From Ovis canadensis (lineage: Eukaryota; Chordata; Mammalia; Artiodactyla; Bovidae), in assembly GCF_042477335.2 (NCBI RefSeq), contig NC_091250.1, forward strand, positions 133,025,384 to 133,089,383: a stretch of 64,000 bases of DNA. Direction: 5' to 3'. The notes under the pieces were generated by a model. That model saw only the letters and a list, made by a program, of their open reading frames with translations, was not told the origin of the DNA and made no database searches. The position numbers and the translations under genes are program-made. Shown one piece after another: positions 53,868-64,000 of this stretch (the first letter of the stretch is position 1; every line of letters begins with the position of its first letter).

Positions 53868-56800
53868 TCTTAACTAATGCCAGGGAGGTAGGAAAGGTAG
53901 TTTGATGACCCAGAATTTTAAGTTTACTCACTGAGGGGGTTACAGAAGTGATTTAGGGCCCCTTCCTCTAAGGATTTTGAAATTGGTTCAGGAAGTCAGA
54001 AAGACTTCAGGAGACAGTGTCCATAGGTGTCTGGCTAACTGCCAAGTGTCAAAAAGCATAAACACTGACTTCGTGATGTTTTAGCTGTGTTTGAAAGGGC
54101 TTTGAGGAAACGAGATGCTTCTACTAATAAAACCCGGGATGGCTCTTGTCTGAGACCTTATCATTGCCACCATAGGAGGTTTGAGGGAGAGTTCTAGGGA
54201 TGACTAAGATAACGCTTTAAATCGTAAAGCTATCTGGCTTGCGAGACTTCCGTGGGATCCCTGTAATCCCTGACGGGGTCAGCTGTGGCTCATCACCTGG
54301 GAGACCAGGCTAGGCGCCCGGTGACGGAGAGACTGTTCTGCCCACGCGCGTGCCGCCGCTGACTGCAGCCAGGACGTGTTTCGGTGAAGACATTTTGTAA
54401 AAGGGATCCTCCAGAGTCTGTTGGGCTTCCTGAAATTGCGCTGGTCTTTCCCCCGATGGTCGGGAGCAGGTGTCTCTCCTGACCTGGCCGGTTGCCTGGG
54501 GCCTGTCCTTGCTGTGGCCGCAGTCGGCGGTGAGGCCCCTCCGTGTCCTCTGCGGCCACGTGGATGTTTCCGGACGGCTCCTTCCTCTCTTGGGATCTGG
54601 GCAGCCTCTGGGTTTCCCGTCTCTTCCTTCTCCTATTGTTATGCTGATTTACTGCCCAAAATAAGTAAGGTAGAAAGCTTTTTCTAACTTCACTTTCCGA
54701 TTCCCCTCCGTGGTCTAGCCGCTCTCACTTCTCTCTCACCCCGTCCCTAGCCCCGCTCCCCCCACAGGCAGCAGTCTTCCCTGTTCTTGTGCGGAGGCTT
54801 CTAGAAACTGATCCTGCAAAGTCTGTTGGGCTTCCTGAAATTACGTCTTGCAACATGTGTGATTTTCAGGGACTTTCCGCTCTAAGTGCAATCGACATAA
54901 ACGTGGTTTTGATCTGGCTTTCACTCGGCAGCAGCATTTCAGACCCACGTGTGTGTGATGTGTGTGAGCAGCTCGTAACTCCCTGCTGACAGTGTCCTGG
55001 GGGGACATGTTTCTGTCTGTGCGCTGTGGCCGATCTCTAGAGGCAGCGCCTGGGGCATACAGCCAGGTTCGGTGGTGGAAACCGCCAGACTGCTTTCTGA
55101 GGCATTTGTCTCTTTCATTTCACTGTCCTGCTTGGAGCGTGCAGGCCGTGAGTAGATTTCCGATTCGGTTTTCCTGTCAGCCCTAACAGTGTTGGGCATG
55201 TCTGGTAGGGTGTTCGAACTGAAGGGAGGTGGCATATACTTTTAATTGACTTACATTATATTGTCTTCTATAGCTCGATCAGCTTTTCTGCACAAAACCC
55301 ATTTTTAATATTCATCCACGTTGCTGTTCATCTAACCCAGGGGTTGACAAACTGAGGCCTGTGACTTGTTTTCTGTGCGATCTTTGAACAGAGACTGTTC
55401 TGAACCTTATTAAAGAGTTGGTTAAAAAAGACAGCAGAGCCTGGGTGGCCCCAAGGCCTCATGCAGTCCCTGTCCGGCCCTTGGCGGGAAAGCGAGTGAC
55501 CCCGACCTGCCCAGCTGGCCCACTGTCGCCGCTGTGCGTCACCCTCCAGCCCAGATGGCGACAGGCCGCGGCCCGGGGCTCCTTAGTTACCGCGCATGCC
55601 TGGCTGCAGTCTGCCCGCCGTGGGGTGAGGTGAGTTTGCCGCAGAGGTGGCAAGGCACGCTGGGCTCGAGCTGCCCTCGTGCTGCCCCTACCCGGCTGTG
55701 AACACGTGCCTGCCGCTGGAAAGCCGCTGGCGGGAGGCGCCGCCTCGTGTTGTTTGCTGGTCTCTGATCCGTCTGGGGCCTCTGGCCGCGTGTGCCGCCT
55801 TCTCAGGCGTCTGCTCTGTTCGTTGCCCCTCAGTAACGCCTGCCCGTGTTTCTGCCGTCCTTTGTGGATCTGCGGGGGCTCTCTGTGCATTGTGAGGTTA
55901 AACGCAGCTGGCTTTGGATGTCACAAATCTGCCGTCTTGCTGCCGCCCACTACACCGTCTGCTCATCATTTAGGCACCCAGTGGCACATCCGGGGGCTCG
56001 CGGCTTGTGCTTCTGAAGCCCTTGGAGAAGTCGGCTGGTGTGCCCTTTCTCTCCACGCTGCGTCCACAGTCCCGTGAGACGCCCCGGCGCGTCCAGCTGG
56101 GCCTCGGGCCGGGTCAGCCCTGTGCTCCACTCTGGGGCCCGGTCCCCGCTGGGTGCCTGCCTGAAGCTGGCCCCTCTTCTCTCCTGGGTCTGCGGTGCCG
56201 CGTGGGTCTGTGCGTTCCGGGCAGCCCGCGCCGGTCGGCCCTCGGGGCCGGAACCCCCTGCCTCATCCCTCCTCCATCTCCCCGCCCGAGCCGCGGTCAA
56301 GCCTGGTCACTGGGAGAGCGGGCTGGCAGCAGGCCTCCCGCTGATGGCGGCTTCATCTGAAGGCCTGGGCTGCTAGAACAGGACACCTTAGGCTTGCTGA
56401 CTTAGGCAGCCCTCGTCCTGGGTGCTGGGACGCCTCCCTCGATGAGCCGGCCCTCTGGGATGGGCTCGATTTCCCGGAGGGCCCTCCTCCTCGCGCGCTG
56501 TGGCCGTGAGCGGGGCTCCGTTAGAAGGACGCTGAGCCGCTCAGGACAGCAGTGTCACGGGGAGCGTGCAGTTTGTAACTGGGCTCTCGGGTCTTTAGCC
56601 TCCTTCTTCTTTCTTCCCCCCTTACTGCCCAGCTGCCTCCTGCGGCCGCGCTGTTGTGCTGGGGCTGCCCTCGGGCCCGCAGCAGGGTGCAGTGCCACAG
56701 CTCTGAGGGCCCCTCCTGACCGCTGGGCCGGGGGAGGCCTCGCCCCCGGCCGCGCCTGGCTCCCCCGTGGAGGCCGCACGCCGCCCTCCCTCTGCGTGTG

Positions 56801-57330
56801 TGTCTGTCTGTCCAGACGGCCCTTTCACGAGGATGTTAGTTGTGCCGGACCAAAGCCCTCTCCAGTGAGCTCACTGTAACGTGGCCTCCGTCACGGCCCT
56901 GTCTGCGAGTGAGGTCGGATTCCGAGGTCCTGTCAGGACTCCAGTAAAGCTTTTGGGGGGCCCGGTCAGCCCGTAGCAGCAGCTTTTGTGGGTACAGGTG
57001 CCGTCTCCGGGTATTCGGTGCTCGCCCGGAGCTGCCTCTGAGACCCGGTGCCCTGTCCTGCAGGCCACGTGCCCCAGGGCCTGAGGAAGGGGCTTGGCGC
57101 CTGCCGGGCGGGCGAGCTGCGCACACGCGCGTTCCGGTGGGGCCGTCTTGGAGTCTCGGCGCCCCTTCCGCACTGCAGTCTCCTCCTCCCCTGCCCAGGA
57201 CCTTCCTTACCGCTTGACCCCCTGCCCGTCCGCCTGGGGGGGTCTCAGCGGGCGTGAGTTCCCTCAGGTGTGCCGGGCCACTAGAGGGCGCGCCCTTCTC
57301 CGCGTGGGTTCTGCTTTTATCGTTTCGTAG
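53868..57330. other. NELFA intron 1, mostly unique
   Basis: Two parts. 53.9-55.4 kb is mixed and includes a 22-base repeat, 54,416-54,437 and 54,821-54,842. 55.4-57.3 kb is GC-rich with many CpGs, but I see no conserved exon, promoter element or RNA gene that I can name. Confidence 0.5.
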
Positions 57331-57339
57331 CTGATGTGC

Positions 57340-58115
57340 AGCGTGGGTGTCAGTGCTCGGCGTGGAGCCCGGAGACGCACACGCAGCGCTGCTTCTCCAG
57401 GTTCTGTCCCCGGTGCGTCATTAACAAGACGCCGAGTCTAGTTCCCTGCGCTGCGGGGTAGAGCTTGCTGGTTCTCTGTCTTATAGATAATAGTGTGTGT
57501 GCTGTAACCCCAGACCCCTAATTCACGCCTCCCCCTTTGCTCGGGCTGAGTTTGTTTTCTGCGTCTCTGTTTCGTGTATAAGTTCACTTGTATATTTTTC
57601 TTTAGATTCGCCACGCAGGTGACATCACATGTTTCTCTTTCCCGTCTGACGTACTCAGGTCGCCTAGCGTGGGATCTGGCTTCACCCGTGTTGTTGCAGA
57701 CGGCGTGATGTCTGCACTCCCTTGCGTGTGCACGCCGCCGCCTCTCTACCCGCGCCTCTGCTGATGGGCACTGAGGCGGTTCCACGCCCTGGCCGCCGTG
57801 AACGGGAAGCTGCACGCGCTGCGGTTTTCTCTGGATCTGCGCCCAGGAGTGGGAGTGCAGGGTCACGTGGTAGCTCTGTCTTCAGGTCTTAAGGCACCTC
57901 CGTACAGTTCTCCACAGGGGCTGCAGCGAGGCCCATTCCCACCAGCACTGCAGGAGGGAGGGTTCCCTTCTCCCCACACCCTCTCCAGCGCTCACCTGCT
58001 GACAGGCGTCTTGACGGCCATTCTGGCTGGTGCGAGGCGATGCCTCGGTGCAGTCTTCTTGATCCGCATTCCTCGGACACTTGGCGTGTCGAGCGTCTTT
58101 TCACGTGCCTTTGGC
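57340..58115 (-). mobile_element. L1 3' end, reversed, block 1
   Basis: CTAGTTCCCTGCGCTGCGG, then AGTTCTCCACAGGGGCTGCA, CCCATTCCCACCAGCACTGC, CTCTCCAGCGCTCACCTGCT and TCTTTTCACGTGCCTTTGGC follow the reversed L1 3' UTR and ORF2 end. Unusually GC-rich and CpG-rich compared with normal L1. Confidence 0.85.
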
Positions 58116-58117
58116 CA

Positions 58118-58198
58118 TCCATAGGGAGGCCTGGCGCGCTGCAGTCCGCGGGGCCACAAAGAGCTGGACAGGACTGAGCAACCGGACTGAACTGATGC
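58118..58198 (+). mobile_element. Short BovB tail inserted in L1
   Basis: GGGAGGCCTGGCGCGCTGCA, GGGCCACAAAGAGCTGGAC, GGACTGAACTGATG: only the last 80 bases of BovB, between L1 segments that are contiguous in intact L1. Confidence 0.85.
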
Positions 58199-58530
58199 CT
58201 TTGGAGAAGCGTCTACTTTGACCTGGCTTTTACCAGGTCTTTAATTTTTTTTTTTTTTTTTTGAGCCATATGAGCCATTTGTACACTTTGGAGGTTAATC
58301 CTGTATCGGCTGCATCTTTTTCAAGCATTTTCTCCCACTTTGCAGGTGGTCTGCTGTTCCCTTTGCTGAGTAAGAGCTTCTGACTGGGTCCTGTCGGTTC
58401 GTTTTTGTTTCCATCCGTCTCTGGAGATGAATCCAAAAATATATTGCTGTGATTTATGTCAGAGAGTGTTCTGCCTCCGGGAACTTTCTAGTGTCCGGTC
58501 TTACCTTTAGCCCTTTAATCCAGAGGATGA
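58199..58530 (-). mobile_element. L1 3' end, reversed, block 2
   Basis: CTTTGGAGAAGCGTCTACTT, poly(T) at 58,244-58,262, CATTTTCTCCCACTTTGCAG, GATTTATGTCAGAGAGTG then TTCTGCC continue block 1 across the BovB tail. Confidence 0.85.
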
Positions 58531-58611
58531 GTTCTTAGAGACACTAGTCGCTCAGGCAAGAAGCGCGTTGGTCATAAGCTGGTGAGCGTCACTGAAGTGA
58601 ACTTGGTAGAG

Positions 58612-58700
58612 GGGATTCCCTGGTGGTCCAGAGTAGGAGCCACGCTTTCCTTGCCCAGGGCGTGGGGTCCAGCCTCGCTTCTGACCCGTGTGTGGCCCCC
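58612..58700 (+). repeat. tRNA-derived SINE fragment
   Basis: GGGATTCCCTGGTGGTCCAG head, then CTTTCCTTGCCCAGGGC. Truncated. Confidence 0.6.
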
Positions 58701-60600
58701 TGCGCCCTGGGAAGTACTCGGGCTCCTGCCCGACGCGGCCCCACCTGCCGAGGCCCCGGGAGAGCGAGGAGCTGCTGCTCGCCCCGTCCTCCGGCCGTGG
58801 CCCTCGGGGGCTGGACGCGGGCCTGTGCCGCCAGCCCTTCACCGTCCCGCCCCGCCCGCCCTCACGGGGAACTGTCTCTTTCTGCAGTTATTTTACGCTT
58901 CCTTTATGTTGAATGAGGGCGAGTAGCCTTTGCATTTTTAAGAGTTTTAAATCATTTTTCTAGTGGTAAAATTTAAAAACTTGGCACGTAGAATCAGTCT
59001 CCTTGCTTGCTCTTTATGTCTAGTAGAGACATCTACGAGCTGTGACACTCGTGTGTGTGTGATTGCCTGTGATAGGAGTTGCAGATTCTTTTCCCACCCA
59101 GCGTGACGTTTCTCTTGATTTCTTTTATGGGATTTGGATTTTCTGTGTGATGCTTCATAGGAAAAATACTGAAGCGGTCAGCTCCAAGCTCTTGCCTTCT
59201 GCGGCTCCTCAGTTTGGAGTCGTAACTCCAGAGGACTTGCTCTCACCAGTCACACAGGAGAGAGACCTCTGTGGTCCTCCCAGGGCCTTTATGTCTCATT
59301 TCTCAAATTGCAGTCCGATTGCCTTGGAGGTTATCTGGGAATGAAGTGAGAGGTGAAGGGCATGTCTGATCTCAGGGGCACTTAGGATTGTGAGCCTGGC
59401 CGCAGCGGCCTTTCTTGCGTTGCCTTCTTTTACAACTTTCTTCCTTTTATTGCTTTTCTCGTAGGAAGTTAGAATCAGATTGTGGTTTTGTGAAGAAATA
59501 TTCCTGCAGCTTGAGTGGGGTCCCCTGGACTTAGAGGTTACCGAAGGACACCACCCATCCTGACGGCACTGGGGGCACCGCGCACTTCGTCCCTGTTGTC
59601 CACTCAGGCCCGGGGGCTCCTGGTCACTGGAGGGCGTCCTTAGAGATCGTGTGATGCCTTGAGTCGGTTCCTTGGTACGGTCTTCATTGCTTTTGTTACT
59701 TCCTGTCGTCTGGCTGTGTCTAGACTCATTTCTCTGCTTTATCTTCTCATTTTGTAGAGTTTGAAAATTCTTGGCACTGTAAGTGGTCAGAGACGCCGTG
59801 TGCCCGGTGGAGGCGTGTCTCGTGGAGGCGCATCCCACGGACGCTGGTGCTCCCGCCCCTTCTCTTTCCGCGTGACTCTGGCTGCCCCTCTGCTGCTTCC
59901 TCCCTGACGGTGACTCCGCTGGACTGAAGCAGGCGCTTTCGGGTGTGCCTCTTCCAGGAGCTCCGTGTCGGGGGGCCGGGCCGAGGACTGTCCCCGCCCC
60001 TGCCGGCTTCTCCTCCACAGAGCCCAATCCTGTCACCCAGAACTGACACCTGGGCACGTGACGCCCAGCCAGGGCAGGGACACGCTGCCTCCAGGCAGGA
60101 GCCTAGGTGTGCCGCCAGCTTTGGGGACGGCTGCGGGCTCTGGCTCAGCTGCGGCCCCCTGTTCTTTGCTCATACAGTTTTCAGACTGAGATACTCAGGT
60201 TAGATCCACTCTTGAAATGCATAGACCAGTGGTTTGGGTACCTCACAACGCTATCTGAGACCAGAACAGTTGTGTCGCCCAGAGGAGGCGACCCCGAGCT
60301 CGCCAGCAGTCTGTCCCTGAGCCACCTCCAGCCCAGGGACTGCCGTGCGCCTCCTGCGCCTGCTGGGCAAGCTGTCCTGGTGTGTGGCCCGCGCGGCGTG
60401 CGCGCTCGAGTCTGGCTGCTCGCACAGAGCTCCCATGGCTCACCCGTGCCGCCACGCGTGCCCTTTAGTTGCCAGCCAAGCGTCCCCTTGTGTGGGTGAA
60501 GCTTCCATCAGATGATGGCCTTGGCATCGCTGCTGCTCTGGGGGTGTTAGGAATGCGGTTTGGGAGGACGGGCGTCTCCAGTCTCTGGGTCTGTGCCCTC
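58701..60600. other. NELFA intron 1 spacer
   Basis: No gene or clear repeat recognised. The T-rich stretch at 59.0-59.5 kb may be further old L1. Confidence 0.45.
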
Positions 60601-60604
60601 GCGC

Positions 60605-60740
60605 CCCGCGGGGTCTTTTTCTTTAATTTTGGTTTTGCCTCGCGGCTTGTGGGATCTTGGTTCCCTGGGCAAGGGCCGAACTGGCCCCCCGCAGTGAGAG
60701 CGTGGCATCCTTGCGGGAGGCCTCCAGGGGGCCCGTGTTG
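60605..60740 (-). repeat. tRNA-derived SINE, reversed
   Basis: TTTTTCTTTAATTTTGG, CTTGTGGGATCTTGGTTCCC, GCAAGGGCCGAACTGGCCCC: A-rich tail and body of a reversed tRNA SINE with a decayed head. Confidence 0.65.
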
Positions 60741-61800
60741 GTCTTCTCGAGGAGTGGCCAGGTGGTTCTCCGAATGCCGCACCGTGTGCCTGGCACGGGG
60801 CAGCCGCCCTGCCGTCTGCCTGCCTGGGTTTTGCAGTCCTGACGGTGCCCCGGGCCCAGCCTGCCTGTGGAGCCCCTGGTGAGCCGGGGTGTGAGTCGGG
60901 GTGTTCTTGTCCTGCGTTTTCTATAGATTCAGTTTGTCGCGGACATGTTCGTGCTGTCTGACGCATGCTAGTAAGTGACCCAAGGGTCTATTGTTTCGTG
61001 CCTTTTGTTTGTAACGGAGAGAAGAGTGAAGCTCGGCTGAATCGAGGCGGGAGGGTAGCAGACGCCGTGACAGCCCCACCACAAGCGTTACAGTGAGAAA
61101 AGGACGTTCACTGTCCAGTCACACTTCGGGAGAACGCGTTTCTGGGTATTTCAGGGTGCAGCCCTTCAGAGCTGGGTCAGCTGGCCCTCGACCCTGCACG
61201 CAGCCAGCAGGAGGGACCCGGTGTCAGGCACCAAGGCCGGGCCTCGCGCTCTGAGCCCCGGATACCGGCAGGCGGCCAGGCGTGCTGGACGGGGGCTGGG
61301 CCCAGGTGGGAGGGCCCCCTGTTGCCGAGGGCCGTGCTGAAGGGTTCGGTCTGCGGGGTGGGGCGAGTCCGGCTCCGTCTGGGCCCCAAGCTGCAGGGGT
61401 GGCCTGGGGAGGTGGCTGGGGCCTCAGCCGACGCGGCCACAGCCCAGGCCCGTCACCGGGGCCTCAGGAGGGCGGCCTCCTTGGGCGCTGCTCCGTCCCA
61501 GGAGCCCAGGTGTGGCCTTGGCCCAGGTGTGGCCAGGCCCGCGCCCTGCCTGCCAGGACCTCCCTCTGCTGCCTGCCCTGGCCAGCTCCTATATCCGCCG
61601 CCCCGTCTGTAGGCTCCCGTTCTGTCTGCCGCGTGCTGGGAGGCCCCTTCAAGGCTGGCCCCTCGGCAGCCCCAGGAGCCCACAGGTCTGACGCAGGCCC
61701 GGGTGTGAGAAGGCGAGGCGCCCAGAGGCCCGGCTCGGCGCCCACCCACAGACCCACGCGGGCAGCCCGGGGTGGGCCCAGACTCTGTGCTCTCTCGCAG
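60741..61800. other. NELFA intron 1, 3' end
   Basis: GC-rich DNA leading to the exon 2 acceptor. The frame 61,282-62,073 runs through exon 2, but its upstream part has no NELFA homology. Confidence 0.6.
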
Positions 61801-61972
61801 ATGAAGGGCGCGCTCACGGAGGTCATCCAGCTCGCCACCCTGGACTCGGACCCCTGGGTGCTCATGGTGGCCGACATCCTGAAGTCCTTTCCCGACACCG
61901 GGGCTCTCAACCTGGATCTGGAGGAGCAGAACCCCAACGTCCAAGACATCCTAGGAGAGCTCAGGGAGAAGG
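61801..61972 (+). CDS. NELFA: NELFA coding exon 2
   Basis: Acceptor TCTCTCGCAG. Encodes residues 71-127: MKGALTEVIQLATLDSDPWV, LMVADILKSFPDTGALNLDL, EEQNPNVQDILGELREK, plus one base. Donor G|GTAGGT. It forms part of the NELF-C-binding domain. The internal Met codon at the exon start is not an initiation site; it is residue 71 of the protein. Confidence 0.98.
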
Positions 61973-63067
61973 GTAGGTCTGGCGTGCGGTCTGCGGGGGA
62001 GGGGGCCTGCCCTGACAGCGCTCCTGAGGGGACTGTCGGGTCCCCCCCACCCCCGGCTCAGGCGCTGTGGTGACCTGTCCTCCCCCCGCACGCCCCTCCC
62101 CTCAGCTCCGGGCGGGCTGTACCCCGGAGCCTGGGTGCTCCTGAGATCGTGCAAGAACACCCACAACGCATCTGTTCAGAACACGAGCCCCAGACCCCCT
62201 TAGGAACTGCTTGCGCCTGGGCAGGAGAACGCGTGCGGGCGGGAGGCCTGTCCCCCCGAGCCCTCCAGTTTTCAGAACTAGCACCGCAGCCCTGGAGAGG
62301 CGGGCCTGTCCCCCAGGGCTGCTGCAGGGCCGGCGGCCTGGGCATCCGGGGCAGCTGCCCGTGCCTGCTCCCGGCCCTGAGGTAGCCGCTCCCACTCTGC
62401 AGGCTTGCACTTGGTCAGTAGCCGCCCACAGACCCGTGGCCGCCCCGGAGCACCAGAGCCCACACTGGGGTGTCTGTGTCCCTGGGACTAGCTCGTCCAG
62501 GGTCCCGGCAGATCCAGGCCCTCCTGGGTGCGCTCTCGGGTGGGAGGGGCCCGCTCTGTCTGCAGCCCTGGGGAGATTCGGAGTGCTCCCCCGGGGACAG
62601 GAGCGTGGGATTGTCTGCTTTCTGCTTTCCCCGGGACTTGCTCTTGAGCTGTCGCCTCCAGCTTACACACGGGCCTGGGTGCCGCTCCGGGGGCCCAGGG
62701 TCCAGCGGGGCCCAGGGGTACCCCCCGACGGGGTGGGTTGGGGGAGACCCAGGGCGGCTATGGGCACCCCCTGCTTGCTCTGGGCGTGCACGGAGCGCCG
62801 TCCAGACAGCCGTGAGGACGCCAGCTGTGCTGGGCCAGGGGCTCTGGCCTTCAAGCCGCTCCCGGGGGTTCCGTTGCCCTTGGGCCCAGGTCGGTGGCCC
62901 TGACTGCTGGGGAGGGCAAGCGTGCGGTCAGCGGGTCCTCGTTCTCTGTTTTGAGCTCAAAGCAGAAGCTCCACGGACATAAATGGGAAACCGCGCCTCC
63001 ACGTTGGCTGTGGAGGTGGTGCCCGCGTGCGGAGGAGCGCCTCGTGACACGCTGGCTCTCCGAGCAG
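61973..63067 (+). other. NELFA: NELFA intron 2
   Basis: 1,095 bases, GC-rich, no mobile element recognised. Confidence 0.9.
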
Positions 63068-63229
63068 TGAACGAGTGTGAGGCGTCCGCCATGCTTCCGC
63101 TGGAGTGCCAGTACCTGAACAAAAACGCCCTGACGACACTGGCGGGCCCCCTCACGCCCCCGGTGAAGCACTTTCAGCTGAAACGGAAGCCGAAGAGCGC
63201 CACGCTGAGGGCCGAGCTGCTGCAGAAGT
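63068..63229 (+). CDS. NELFA: NELFA coding exon 3
   Basis: Acceptor CGAGCAG. Reads V(split)-NECEASAMLPLECQYLNKN, ALTTLAGPLTPPVKHFQLKR, KPKSATLRAELLQK and one base before GTGAGT. Residues 128-181. The PVKHFQLKRKPKS basic stretch is strongly conserved. The Asn at position 129 is Gly in human, a mild change. All later exons are beyond the right edge. Confidence 0.98.
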
Positions 63230-64000
63230 GTGAGTGCCGGGCCTCTGTCTGCCCGGGGCTGGGGGGGGCTGGGGGTGCCCGGGGCCTCTGTCCGCTGGGG
63301 CTGGGGCGCCCTGCGCGGCCGGGCCTGGGAGGTCCTGCCGGCTTCAGGAGACTGGCTGCCGGCAGCCGTGCCTTTTGTCCCACGTCAGTAGTTTTTATTC
63401 TGAGGTTCCCTTAAGGTTTTATGGCACCTAATTATCTTTTAAAGACGGTGCTCTACATAGTTTCTTCTCTTTTGTTAGAAACTCATTGATTGCTGTGCTA
63501 AACCGTATGTTCTAAAAATCTCCTGTAGAAACTTGCGAGTTTTCAGGTGAAAGTATTTATAATCTTTGTTCCAAAAATGATGTCTGAACCGACCGAGTCA
63601 CACAGGTGATGAGACAGCTACTCCCTTGACTGTTCTGGAGTTGCAAATGGCCTGAATTTGACTATAAAGATGTTTGGTCATTTTCTTAAATGTTTCTTTA
63701 AGTAGCAGCTATAAAACCCACGTAGAAGGTGCTTGTTGGGAAAGAGGCTAGGATATTGGTTCCTTTGACCGATAGCAGACTTCGTTTTAAGTGGTTCTGG
63801 TATTGATGTTGACAAGTGTATAAGTGGCCTGTTTTCAAAGAATCAGATAAAGCACCGCCACCGTGGTTCCCCTGGACAGCATCGGGCCCGCAGTGCTCTC
63901 AGCCTTGTGGAGCTGGGGCCTCGGCCTCCGCCACCGGCCGGCGCTGACGCCCCCTACCGGGGAGGAGCCTCCAGTGTCCGCTCCCTTGTGAGCCCACGGT
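63230..64000 (+). other. NELFA: NELFA intron 3 (start)
   Basis: Donor GTGAGT. The stretch 63,410-63,850 is AT-richer than its surroundings, with no repeat I recognise. The intron continues outside the window. Confidence 0.85.

Larger units (their letters stand above)
46061..61800 (+). other. NELFA: NELFA intron 1
   Basis: 15.7 kb from donor GTGAGG to acceptor TCTCTCGCAG, phase 0. It carries at least five BovB pieces, an old reversed L1 in two blocks, and several SINEs. No other gene was recognised inside. Confidence 0.93.

Noticed and set aside
55400-57330. CpG-rich part of NELFA intron 1 as an alternative promoter or nested gene
   Set aside because: No exon-like block, TATA or known module could be named; composition alone is not enough.
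1-64000. CRISPR arrays, bacterial operons, phage or plasmid features
   Set aside because: The split genes, splice signals, SINEs and LINEs show a mammalian nuclear genome; the tandem repeats present are mini- and microsatellites without spacer structure.

Overview
This is nuclear DNA from a ruminant, most likely a bovid. It holds many ruminant-type repeats: RTE-clade BovB LINE fragments, dimeric Bov-A/Bov-tA type SINEs derived from BovB, and tRNA-derived SINEs of the cetartiodactyl CHR/ART kind. It also holds four split vertebrate genes whose order and relative strands match human 4p16.3: POLN (+), NAT8L (-), NICOL1/C4orf48 (-), NELFA (+). The species cannot be fixed from this sequence. Bovine or ovine chromosome 6 is the expected location from known synteny, but that is inference.

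Layout. 1-11.4 kb: the 3' end of POLN (last three coding exons) in introns that carry a 5'-truncated BovB, SINEs and four GC- or TG-rich tandem repeats. 12.9-20.9 kb: NAT8L on the minus strand, with three coding exons that give a complete 302-residue N-acetylaspartate synthase, a 3' UTR of about 3.9 kb and a TATA-bearing CpG-island promoter. POLN and NAT8L converge tail to tail. 21-26 kb: spacer. 26.1-27.5 kb: NICOL1 on the minus strand, three coding exons, 99 residues, a small secreted protein, with a CpG island at 27-29 kb. 29-45 kb: repeat-dense spacer of nested L1, BovB, SINE and LTR-like DNA. 45.5 kb to the window end: the NELFA promoter (a triplicated CRE/YY1-like module), coding exons 1-3 (residues 1-181) and a 15.7-kb first intron filled with BovB and old L1. 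The remaining NELFA exons lie beyond the right edge.

The four genes are not an operon and are not known to share a pathway. They encode an A-family DNA polymerase, a neuronal/adipose acetyltransferase, a secreted NELL2 cofactor and a subunit of the Pol II pausing complex NELF. Almost all other long open frames are artefacts of GC-rich DNA, tandem repeats or dead reverse transcriptase. I found no evidence of a new multi-gene system. The most useful observations are structural: a 36-bp duplication of a POLN splice acceptor that leaves an in-frame alternative site, the triplicated NELFA promoter module, a duplicated nuclear-receptor half-site between NAT8L and NICOL1, a BovB with a clean target-site duplication inside an L1, a 49-bp deletion between direct repeats in another BovB, and a minisatellite that grew inside a SINE.
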